15,786 nt of DNA. It comes from an uncultured Eubacteriales bacterium. Its GTDB lineage: Bacteria; Bacillota; Clostridia; UMGS1810. A program made the translations under genes and the position numbers. Below the pieces are notes generated by a model. That model made no database searches, was not told the DNA's origin, and saw nothing but the letters and a program-made list of their open reading frames with translations. The stretch is taken from positions 1 to 15,786 of the forward strand of contig CABUQL010000005.1 of NCBI GenBank assembly GCA_902493665.1, written 5' to 3'. The number at the start of each line of letters is the position of its first letter. The stretch's first letter is position 1. This document shows, in pieces, positions 1 through 7,100 of the stretch.

Positions 1-48
1 AAAATCAAACAGTATTTGGAGGGAAAAGCAGATGATGAACACCGTTAG
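1..48 (+). CDS. C-terminal end of a probable sigma-factor-like regulator (partial, starts outside the window)
   Basis: Frame 1 is open from the first base and ends at a TAG at 46-48, giving 15 residues (KIKQYLEGKADDEHR). A basic helix ending in a KxYLEG-type sequence is what I would expect at the tail of the sigma-70-like protein that usually precedes the helix-turn-helix gene in Tn916/Tn1549 elements. Its end overlaps the next gene by 17 bases, which suggests translational coupling. Only 15 codons are visible, so the identity rests on gene order and a short tail. Confidence 0.45.
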   Translation, partial: KIKQYLEGKADDEHR

Positions 49-274
49 GAAATCTAAAAATCTTTTGCCGTTCCCTGTCATTTCGGCTGCGGCAAACGGC
101 GATACCGAAGCAATGTGCGCTATTCTCAAACATTATGAGGGTTACATAGCAAAACTTTGCACTCGTACGATGAAAGACGATGCGGGCAATACCCATTTCT
201 ATGTAGATGAAGAAATGAGAAACAGGTTGCAAGTGCGTTTGATTACTCGTACACTTGCTTTTCGTGTAAGCTAA
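32..274 (+). CDS. Helix-turn-helix domain protein of a conjugative transposon (Orf8-like)
   Basis: An 80-residue protein. The stretch around residues 13-33, with PFPVISAAANGDTEAMCAIL followed by KHYEGYI, resembles the HTH_16-type proteins (Orf8 of Tn916 and relatives) found next to the sigma-like gene in the regulatory module. The start ATG at 32 has a GGAGGG ribosome site at 18-23 with 8 bases between; a second ATG follows at 35. The family is small, and this length is normal, so the gene looks intact. It is presumed to be a DNA-binding regulator of element excision or transfer genes. The exact role is not known from sequence. Confidence 0.8.
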   Translation: MMNTVRKSKNLLPFPVISAAANGDTEAMCAILKHYEGYIAKLCTRTMKDDAGNTHFYVDEEMRNRLQVRLITRTLAFRVS

Positions 275-289
275 GTAAGTTTAGTTCAT

Positions 290-377
290 GCGGAAGTGCG
301 TTCCCCTTTCCGCACTTTCCGCTATGGACAACAATTTATCATTCCGTAAAAGCACATTTTAAGAAATGTGTTTTTAC
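290..377 (+). other. Two strong stem-loops downstream of the helix-turn-helix gene
   Basis: The first stem pairs 290-300 (GCGGAAGTGCG) with 311-322, with one bulged T and a pyrimidine-rich loop. The second pairs 346-359 (GTAAAAGCACATTT) with 364-377 over 14 pairs, one of them a G-U, around the four-base loop TAAG. Neither is followed by a T run on either strand, so they are not ordinary intrinsic terminators. They begin 15 bases after the stop codon at 274 and could act as RNA 3'-end stabilisers, attenuator arms or protein-binding sites. The structure is seen directly; the function is unknown. Confidence 0.5.
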
Positions 378-451
378 AGGCTGATAACAGCTTTTACTGA
401 TCTTTGACAAAGAAAGCGACTCGACCGCAGTATAGGCAAACAAACACATTC

Positions 452-560
452 CGTCTGTGCCGAGCTTTACGGAAAATGCGCGAAGAAACCATTTGGCGAG
501 CGAAAACCATTTTTACCGTAATTGCAGATTTGGCACTCTGCAAGCAATGACGCACAGACG
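452..560 (+). ncRNA. Candidate structured RNA, three-way-junction fold
   Basis: A closing stem pairs 452-460 (CGTCTGTGC) with 552-560 (GCACAGACG), nine perfect pairs about 91 bases apart. Inside it, 467-478 (TTACGGAAAATG) pairs with 508-521, with a two-base bulge at 514-515. Immediately next to that, 522-528 (TTGCAGA) pairs with 537-543 (TCTGCAA) around an eight-base loop. The two inner stems abut and could stack. No reading frame of note runs through it. It lies in the gap between the helix-turn-helix gene and tnpW, so it may be a leader, attenuator or small RNA of the ICE. I do not recognise a named RNA family. Confidence 0.4.
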
Positions 561-590
561 CAATAATGATACTCCCGTCTTGAACGCGTC

Positions 591-657
591 ACGGCATTGG
601 GCGGCTGCATGAGAACCATGCAGGGGTGAGATTCCCGTGGAGCGCAGCCGGCGCCGT
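591..657 (+). ncRNA. Candidate structured RNA with a T-loop-like hairpin and alternative pairings
   Basis: An outer helix can form from 591-595 (ACGGC) with 653-657 (GCCGT) and from 602-608 (CGGCTGC) with 644-650 (GCAGCCG). Inside it, 624-626 GGG pairs with 634-636 CCC around the heptaloop TGAGATT, which fits the U-N-N-R-A-N-Y pattern of a T-loop. A competing hairpin, 605-611 (CTGCATG) with 617-623 (CATGCAG), uses bases 605-608 of the outer helix, so the two folds exclude each other. It lies 85 bases before tnpW. It may be a separate domain of the same RNA as 452-560. Function unknown. Confidence 0.4.
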
Positions 658-683
658 TTGTAGTTGCTGAAATTTATTTACTT

Positions 684-705
684 GTAATAGCGGACACGCT
701 GTTAC
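684..705 (+). promoter_or_regulatory. Inverted repeat upstream of tnpW
   Basis: GTAATAGCG (684-692) and CGCTGTTAC (697-705) form a nine-pair stem, one pair G-U, around the loop GACA, 37 bases before the TTG start of tnpW. It could be an operator for an element repressor or the last hairpin of the leader RNA. A/T-rich sequence between 709 and 720 may contain a -10 box, but I see no matching -35 box at good spacing. Confidence 0.35.
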
Positions 706-742
706 GCATATAGTTATAAAAACTTCAAAGGGGGTTTTTATT

Positions 743-904
743 TTGGAAAATAAGGTTATTACAACCGAAAAGAAAATTGGGAAAATAACATATTTTGTAT
801 CTTCAACACAAAGCGAACAAGCGAAAGATACGTTAGATAAAAAGGTAGAAAAGATGATTTTGAAAGACGTCGGGCAAAACGCCGAAATCTCAAAACTTTA
901 CTGA
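743..904 (+). CDS. tnpW: Transposon-encoded TnpW family protein
   Basis: A 53-residue protein beginning with TTG at 743 and ending with TGA at 902-904. A GGGGG ribosome site at 731-735 region sits about 8 bases before the TTG, and no ATG in frame lies nearby. The segment KKIGKITYFVSS followed by SEQAKDTLDKKVEKMIL matches what I know of the TnpW family, small proteins named from Tn4451-type elements and found next to the large serine recombinase gene. The length is typical. The function is not established. Position beside the recombinase makes a recombination accessory role plausible, but that is inference. A separate promoter for the recombinase begins right after its stop. Confidence 0.75.
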   Translation: MENKVITTEKKIGKITYFVSSTQSEQAKDTLDKKVEKMILKDVGQNAEISKLY

Positions 905-910
905 TACGGC

Positions 911-940
911 ATTGACGGTCAATACGAAGCACGTTATAAT
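911..940 (+). promoter_or_regulatory. Sigma-A promoter of the serine recombinase with a palindrome over the -35 box
   Basis: TTGACG at 912-917 and TATAAT at 935-940 are separated by exactly 17 bases, so this is a near-consensus promoter. The -35 box lies inside the perfect palindrome ATTGAC-G-GTCAAT at 911-923, a likely operator where a bound repressor would block RNA polymerase. Transcription would start near 947, leaving a short leader before the recombinase ATG at 990. Confidence 0.75.
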
Positions 941-989
941 GATGCTATAAGTACATTTGTTGTTTGACTGTCGGAAAGGAGTATTTTTT

Positions 990-2666
990 ATGAAGCAGTC
1001 AGACAAAATAACGGCTTTATATTGCAGATTAAGTCAAGAGGATTTGCAGGCGGGCGAGTCGGGGAGCATACAAAATCAGAAATTGATTTTACAAAAATAT
1101 GCCGACGATCACCACCTTATAAACACAAAGTTTTATGTGGACGACGGTTTTTCCGGCGTGAGCTTCGAGCGCGAGGGGCTTCAGTCAATGCTGCGCGACG
1201 TTGAAGCGGGGCTTATATCAACCGTAATTACAAAAGACCTTTCAAGGCTTGGACGTAATTATTTGAAAACGGGAGAATTGATAGAAATTGTATTCCCCGA
1301 AAACGACGTAAGATATATCGCAATCAACGACGGCGTAGATACGGCGCGGGAAGATAACGAGTTTACTCCCCTGCGAAATTGGTTCAATGAATTTTATGCA
1401 AGGGACACAAGCAAAAAAATCCGCGCAGTAAAACAGGCGAAGGCGCAAAAGGGCGAACGCGTCAACGGCGAAGTACCATACGGATATATCGCAGACCCCG
1501 AAGATAGAAACCATTTATTGCCCGATCCCGAAACGGCGCATATCGTAAAAAAGATTTTTGAATTATATGTAAAAGGTTTACGAATGTGTGAAATCCAGAA
1601 TTGGCTTAGGGATAACAAAGTCCTGACCGTATCGGAATTAAGGTACAGACGGACAGGCAGCGCAAGACACCCGCGTCCGCAATTAGGCTTAATCTATAAT
1701 TGGCCGGATAAAACAATCTATGATATTCTTACCCGTAAAGAATATCTGGGACACACGATTACGGGAAAAAGCTACAAGGTATCTTATAAGTCAAAAAAGA
1801 CAAAGAAAACCCCCGTAGAAAAGCAATATTTCTTTGCAAACACTCACGAACCGCTGATAGACCAAGAAACCTTTGATTTGGCGCAAAAGAGAATTGCCAC
1901 ACGGACAAGACCGACAAAAGTTGATGAAATTGATATTTTTTCGGGAGTAATGTTCTGCGCGGACTGCGGATATAAAATGTACGCCGTCCGCGGCGCTAAA
2001 ACGTTGGAACGCAAGCACGCCTATACCTGCGGTAATTACAGAAACCGCGCAAGGCAAAATACTTGCTGTACAACGCATTACATACGCAAAAGCGTAATCA
2101 AAGAGCTTGTTTTGGCGGATTTGCAGCGAGTTATGACGTATGTAAAATCAAAAGAAAACGAGTTTATTCAAAAGGCTGCGGAGTATGGAAACAAAGAAGC
2201 AGAAAAGGCGTTTGAAAACGACCGCAAAGAGCTTGCTTCCGCTGTCAAGCGCGAAAAAGAGCTTGAAACGATTTTCCGCAAACTGTACGAGGACAACGCA
2301 TTGGGTAAAATTTCCGACAAACAGTTTGTTTCGCTTACAAGCGGCTATGATGAAGAAAAAGAAACGCTTGCAACAAAAATACGGGAATTGGAAACAAAGC
2401 TAAATTCCGTTGCAGAAAACAAAAAGGACGCGGCAAAATTCGTTCAGCTTGTGAAGCGTTATACGGAGATTAACGAACTCACTTATGAGAACGTACACGA
2501 GTTTATAGACCGTATTTTTATTCACGAATTGGACAAAGAAACGAACACGCGTCAAATAGATATTTTCTATAACTTTGTCGGTAAAATTGACAGTAATGAA
2601 AAACCTTGTGAAAGCGTATCGTATTTCCGTCAAATCGGTGCGGATATAACAAGCGTTGCAATGTAA
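990..2666 (+). CDS. Large serine recombinase, TndX/TnpX type (ICE integrase/excisionase)
   Basis: A 558-residue site-specific recombinase that should excise and integrate the ICE by double-strand cleavage and strand exchange at a GA core. The N-terminal resolvase domain (about residues 8-155) has YCRLSQED with Ser15 as the expected nucleophile, and the DLSRLGRNY motif with active-site arginines. A recombinase domain follows (about 165-290), then a zinc ribbon with CADC near residue 320 and further cysteines near 345 and 357, a charged coiled coil (about 390-470) and a DUF4368-like tail near 490-540. The length is close to TndX and TnpX. An in-frame ATG at 957 would add 11 residues, but GAAAGGAG at 974-981, eight bases before 990, decides the start. 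It is the last gene of the element and appears intact. Confidence 0.9.
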   Translation: MKQSDKITALYCRLSQEDLQAGESGSIQNQKLILQKYADDHHLINTKFYVDDGFSGVSFEREGLQSMLRDVEAGLISTVITKDLSRLGRNYLKTGELIEIVFPENDVRYIAINDGVDTAREDNEFTPLRNWFNEFYARDTSKKIRAVKQAKAQKGERVNGEVPYGYIADPEDRNHLLPDPETAHIVKKIFELYVKGLRMCEIQNWLRDNKVLTVSELRYRRTGSARHPRPQLGLIYNWPDKTIYDILTRKEYLGHTITGKSYKVSYKSKKTKKTPVEKQYFFANTHEPLIDQETFDLAQKRIATRTRPTKVDEIDIFSGVMFCADCGYKMYAVRGAKTLERKHAYTCGNYRNRARQNTCCTTHYIRKSVIKELVLADLQRVMTYVKSKENEFIQKAAEYGNKEAEKAFENDRKELASAVKREKELETIFRKLYEDNALGKISDKQFVSLTSGYDEEKETLATKIRELETKLNSVAENKKDAAKFVQLVKRYTEINELTYENVHEFIDRIFIHELDKETNTRQIDIFYNFVGKIDSNEKPCESVSYFRQIGADITSVAM

Positions 2667-2711
2667 AAAAATGTGATAGCGTACCCATAACAAATTGGTT
2701 ACGTTATCACA
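2665..2711 (-). terminator. Intrinsic terminator facing the surface-protein operon, formed by the ICE-end stem
   Basis: Bases 2672-2687 pair with 2696-2711 (14 Watson-Crick pairs, one G-T, one mismatch) around the loop TAACAAAT. Read on the - strand the stem is followed by seven T residues (complement of 2665-2671), so it should stop transcription arriving from the surface-protein genes before it runs antisense into the recombinase. On the + strand there is no T run. The stem contains the stop codon of the 466-residue gene, and the T run overlaps the recombinase stop. Confidence 0.65.
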
Positions 2712-4107
2712 CTTCATTGAAATCCCTGCCGGGAAGAATTATGTGGTTTTCGGTTGTACCGAGACAGTACTCTTCGGCGTAATATCCGAGCTTATTTACG
2801 CTCTCGTCCATATCAAAAACCTTAATAACAAATGTTCCGAGCTGAGCACGGTCCTTCGGCTCAAATTTAAAATCAAAGTACGTAACAGTGTTGTCACCCG
2901 ATTTAAACTGTAAAATATCCGTATAAATCGGATCGGCATTACTGTATTTAACCCAGTTTCCGCTATCGGTCTGTCTTTGTGTTTCAAAACCCAAGGCATA
3001 CGCAACAACCGCAAGTTTTTTATAATCTTTTCCCGCATATTTGGGATTTGTAAGATTTACATTAATTCTTACAACATTATCCGTTTCTCCCGAACCCTTG
3101 TATGCCGTTTTCGATTCGTCTTTAAACGAAAGCTTTGAAGGCGCACTTGTGTTGATGATTATTTTGTTGTTTTTGTTTTTAAGATTTGCGGTAACACCGT
3201 AATATGTCGAAAATGTTTTTTCCTCTCCCGGCAAAACGTTTCCGAGGTCATAATAAAGCGCCGCAGCACTGTCCGCCGTTTTTTTGTCATTTAAATTGTT
3301 TGTAAAATTCAAAGTCTCATCGGGCGTATAATCAAACACCGTTGACGCAATGTTTGACCAGTGTGCAAAAGTCATTTTATACGGTTTTTGATTCTCAAAA
3401 ACACTGTTTACTCCGTAGCCCACTACAGATGATGAATACGGGTTGTCTCTTACAAAATAATCCGCCGGCATTTTTATGCTTTTATCTTCTAAGGAATCCC
3501 AGGTTTTCTCAAATTCAAAGTATTCATATCCCTGACCGAGCTTTTGATTGGGCACTTCATAGTAACCGTAATCGTTTTCGCCAAGCTGCGTATCTATGAG
3601 GATACGGCTTTTAACGTCTTTCGCATTTGACGAATTGTTTTTTACGGTGTACGTTATCATAGCCGTACCAAGCTGCTCGGAGGCGTCGTTATTTACGAGC
3701 GAGATTTTTTGCTCAACCGAAAAATCCAAAACGCTCCAGGTGCTTGTTATAAAGTTTTTGCCGTCATCGATTGTTGTGACAACATCTTTTGTATCGGGTC
3801 CGAAAAATCCCGTTTTCTCGCCGAATACGTATTCGCCGTTTCCGATTTTAAAAGAGGTAAAAGATGTGTCAAAATTTGCTCCCCTGTGAGTAAGCATAAC
3901 ATTGTTGTCGCTCTTTTTAAGTATGTCGCCTTCAACGGTTGATATTACGTATCCGCCGTTTTCTTTATTGACAATAACTTTTATGTATTGGTTTGATATT
4001 TCGCATACCGTTTCGCTTTCCGCACCGTCTGCAAAAACATCCCCCGACGGAATAATTGCAGCAAGCATAGAAACGGCAAGCAATACAGATAATAAACGTT
4101 TTAACAT
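2707..4107 (-). CDS. Secreted beta-rich surface protein, probably cut short by the ICE
   Basis: The protein has 466 residues. A signal peptide (KR, then a hydrophobic run, with a likely cut after VFA at residue 26) shows that it is exported. The mature part is rich in beta-strand-like sequence, with asparagine- and aspartate-rich loops and aromatic patches such as GYYEVPNQK and WSNIASTVFDY. No LPxTG anchor, SLH domain or catalytic motif is visible. I recall similar N-terminal regions in much larger clostridial surface proteins, but this is unverified memory. The start has GGAGG ten bases upstream, and only 20 bases separate it from the giant gene, so the two are co-transcribed. The TGA stop lies inside the stem at the ICE end, so the final residues (about NEV) are probably element-derived and the true C-terminus lies on the other side of the ICE. 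Confidence 0.7.
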   Translation of the reverse strand: MLKRLLSVLLAVSMLAAIIPSGDVFADGAESETVCEISNQYIKVIVNKENGGYVISTVEGDILKKSDNNVMLTHRGANFDTSFTSFKIGNGEYVFGEKTGFFGPDTKDVVTTIDDGKNFITSTWSVLDFSVEQKISLVNNDASEQLGTAMITYTVKNNSSNAKDVKSRILIDTQLGENDYGYYEVPNQKLGQGYEYFEFEKTWDSLEDKSIKMPADYFVRDNPYSSSVVGYGVNSVFENQKPYKMTFAHWSNIASTVFDYTPDETLNFTNNLNDKKTADSAAALYYDLGNVLPGEEKTFSTYYGVTANLKNKNNKIIINTSAPSKLSFKDESKTAYKGSGETDNVVRINVNLTNPKYAGKDYKKLAVVAYALGFETQRQTDSGNWVKYSNADPIYTDILQFKSGDNTVTYFDFKFEPKDRAQLGTFVIKVFDMDESVNKLGYYAEEYCLGTTENHIILPGRDFNEV

Positions 4108-4127
4108 ATTATTTTAACCTCCGTTTC

Positions 4128-7100
4128 TTAGTATACATACACATAAATGAGATACATTTTTCTTCCCGCTTCCTGTGCGCAAATTGTGTAATACCCTTTT
4201 ATCAGTGTGTCAAATCCTTCGCCTGCGTTAAACTCTTTTCCGTATTTCATTTGTGCCAAAGTTTTATATCCCTGCATATAATAAAATTTTGTGTCATCAT
4301 TTGCACTTTTAAGTTTAACTTTTCCGACTGAAGATGTAAACACATCATTTGCATAAACGTCTTTGCCGTTTATGTTAAATTTGTATAAATCTTTTTTGAC
4401 AATAACCGTAAAATCTTTTTCCGAAGTATTTCCGAGGCGGTCGGATGCGGTGATTTTTGCGGTGTATTTTCCTTCTTTTGAAAGGTTTACATCATCTGCA
4501 TTAACGCTTATTTTCACACCGTCATCTACATCTGCGAACTTATCGCCCAAAGGTGAATTTGCACCCGACATATTATCTTCTGCCGTAACGTTTTCCAAGA
4601 TTTTGTTTACAACTTCATTTTTGTCCGTATCTGTTTTTACAACTATGCTTGAATTTTCAAATTTTATTGACGGCGCCGTTTTATCAATAACGGACACGCT
4701 TGTTTCAACAATATTTTCATGTCCCCACTTATCCGACGCAATAATCATATAAGCACCGTTTTGTGTAACAATCACATTATAGTTGTAGGTTTTTTCGTTT
4801 AAAACAACACTTTCTTTGTTTACGGGAATAAAAACGCCGGATTTTGTTTTTGCCTTAACCGAAATTTCATCAGCGGTTTCATCCGAAACATTTAAAAGAA
4901 TACGCACGTTTTTGCTTGTGTATACGTTTCCCGACTTGTAACTGTCGTTTCCCGAAAGCACATTACCTTCGCCGACATAATCAACGCTCATTTTAATACT
5001 CGGTGCAAGTTCGTCTATATTTGTTATAACAGGATAATCGCTGAAAACATTTCCTGCCATATCCGCAAAATTAAATGTCTGAAGTCCGTTTTTTGAAACG
5101 GTTACGGTGTGTTTGTTTTTGTATCCGTCCTCGTGGTTTTGCAAAAGCATAACTTTTTCATCATCTTCAAAAACATACTCGATTGTTGCAATGTTTTTAT
5201 CCTTTTCAAAAGTTGTTTTCGGATATCCGCTTTTAAGTTTCGGAATATCCCTGTCAATTACAGTAATCGGGCCGTCCTCGGGACGCCAAATTGTAAGTGC
5301 ATTTCCTCTTAAATCATAAACCGTAAGCTTTGCCCGGCAGTTTTTCTTAAACTCAAGCGTAAGATTGCTTCCGCTTGCAGCTGCGGTTACATATTCGTCC
5401 GTCGGAAGAAGCTCCTGTGTTTCGTCGCTCGTTTTATACGCTTTAACATCGGCGCCTCTAAGCTGCTCGTTAAATGTTATAAAAAGCTTAATCGAACTGT
5501 TTGTGGGAGTTTTTAAAAGATTTTCTATTTCCTCCGCCGTTTTTGCGTCAACAACGCTCTGCCAGCCTTCGTTTATAATTTTCGGCGGTTCTTTGTCGAT
5601 TGTAAGCACCGCAATTGCAACCGTTCCGGCATTTCCCGCTTTGTCGGTCATAACAAATTTCCCGACACCGTTTTGCGAAAACTCGGTGTAATATCCCGTT
5701 TCGTCTTTTTTAAGTTCAAATGCCTTCCCGTCGTTTGTTGTTCCGATTACATATATATCTTCCAAATCGGTATCCGATGTAACAAGATATGCTTTTATGT
5801 TTTCTTTTTCGGGAACATAATAAACACTGCCCGAAGGAGCGGTTAAATCAATTGTGTCCGACGGAAGAATAACGGATATATCCATTGAATTTTTGCTGCT
5901 TTTAAGTGTGAGATTGACTTTTCTGTCCTCACCGCTTTCAGACGTGAACATAACAAGCTTTTCTTTTTCGTACACCTTGCTTCCGCTCGGCAAATCACCG
6001 TTTTGCAAAAGTTCAAACGGTACATTCTCGCCGTTTTTATTAAGCGCCTGAACTTTTACGGATACGGCGCTGTTTATTAATCCGACATCCGTTTTATCGC
6101 CTAAGCTGAATTCTCCGAGTGTTTTAAAACCGTTGCTGTCGCCCGATAAATAAGTGAGTCTGTAGTCCGTAATTGTGTTATCTTTTCTTTCGGCAAACAA
6201 CACATCTGAAGCATCTGCCGTATACGAGCCTTCATTTCCCGCCGCATCGCGGAAACGGAATGTATGCTTTTTGTTTTCCGAGCCGATGTCAAATGTAACA
6301 CTGCATATCGCCGCGCCGTCATCTGGCGGTATTAAACTTACGTTATCTTCGCTGAATCCCTCAACCGTATATGTTAAAGAGTAAATATGCTTTTCGTTTG
6401 TTTCGATATCCGTTTCGCTTTCGATGCTTAAGTTTACAATTGCCTCGGGTGCGGTTTTGTCGATATTTACAATCGGGAAACTGAATTTTTTAGTCTTTGA
6501 AAGTTCCGTATTTGTAAGCGAATAATTAAGCACTCCGTTTTCATTAAACGTAAATTCCGATTTGCCTGTATCGACAATAAGATTTTTTGTTTTTCCTGTA
6601 TCGATTTTAACAGTAACATCGCCGGACACATACGTTTGCGGTGTTATTTCTTTCCCGTCACACGTAAATATCAAATCGTGACCAAATGCCGCACCGAAAA
6701 TGTCGGCATACACATTTTCGGTTTTTGTATCGCCGAATAAATCCGTGTATTCAACCTGTGTTATTCCGTCACTGTATATAGGGAGGTTTTCGTGCGACAA
6801 AGCAAAACCGGCTGCGTCGTAAACCTTTACGGGAACGCTGAAATTAAGAGCTTCACCGTAAGTGTAAACGGGACATCCGTTTTCGTTTTTGGTGTTTGTA
6901 ATTTCCGCATTTTTACCGTAAATTCCCGATTCAAAATCATACTCATACTCTGCCGTGTTGCCCGAGCCGTCCTCAATTATGAGCGTTGCTTTCAAAAGCG
7001 GTGTGTTTTCAAAATGCTTAACATAAATTTCGGCATTAATTTCTCCGCTTTCCTCATCAAACGATGCCGAATATGCACCGGGTACGTTTTTAATGTCGTA

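Larger units (their letters stand above)
1..2718 (+). mobile_element. Right-hand end of an integrative conjugative element (Tn916/Tn1549/Tn4451-like)
   Basis: The genes here match the regulatory and recombination end of clostridial conjugative transposons: a sigma-like tail, an Orf8-type helix-turn-helix protein, a TnpW protein and a TndX/TnpX-type large serine recombinase as the last gene. The left part, including any transfer genes and cargo, lies outside the window. The right boundary is inferred. The recombinase stop is at 2666, a long imperfect stem spans 2672-2711, and from about 2719 onward the sequence reads as a host gene on the opposite strand. TndX/TnpX enzymes recombine at a GA dinucleotide, and a GA occurs at 2719-2720, so I place the end near 2718. 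The element identity is well supported; the exact end is not. Confidence 0.75.

Noticed and set aside
600..660. Resemblance to a cobalamin riboswitch core or a group II intron segment (GGTGAGATTCC)
   Set aside because: Only the short T-loop-like hairpin matches. The conserved B12 box and flanking stems are missing, no group II intron ends or domain V are seen, and the downstream gene is unrelated to cobalamin.
957..989. Upstream ATG at 957 as the start of the recombinase
   Set aside because: It has no ribosome site and lies only about 10 bases after the predicted transcription start, while GAAAGGAG sits at ideal distance from the ATG at 990 that begins the resolvase domain.
2400..2717. 105-codon - strand open frame over the recombinase 3' end
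   Set aside because: It is antisense to the conserved C-terminal part of the recombinase, with no similarity to any family and no promoter.
4363..4752. 129-codon + strand open frame inside the giant gene (and many shorter ones)
   Set aside because: These are antisense shadows of a long gene with biased codons. They have no ribosome sites and no recognisable domains.
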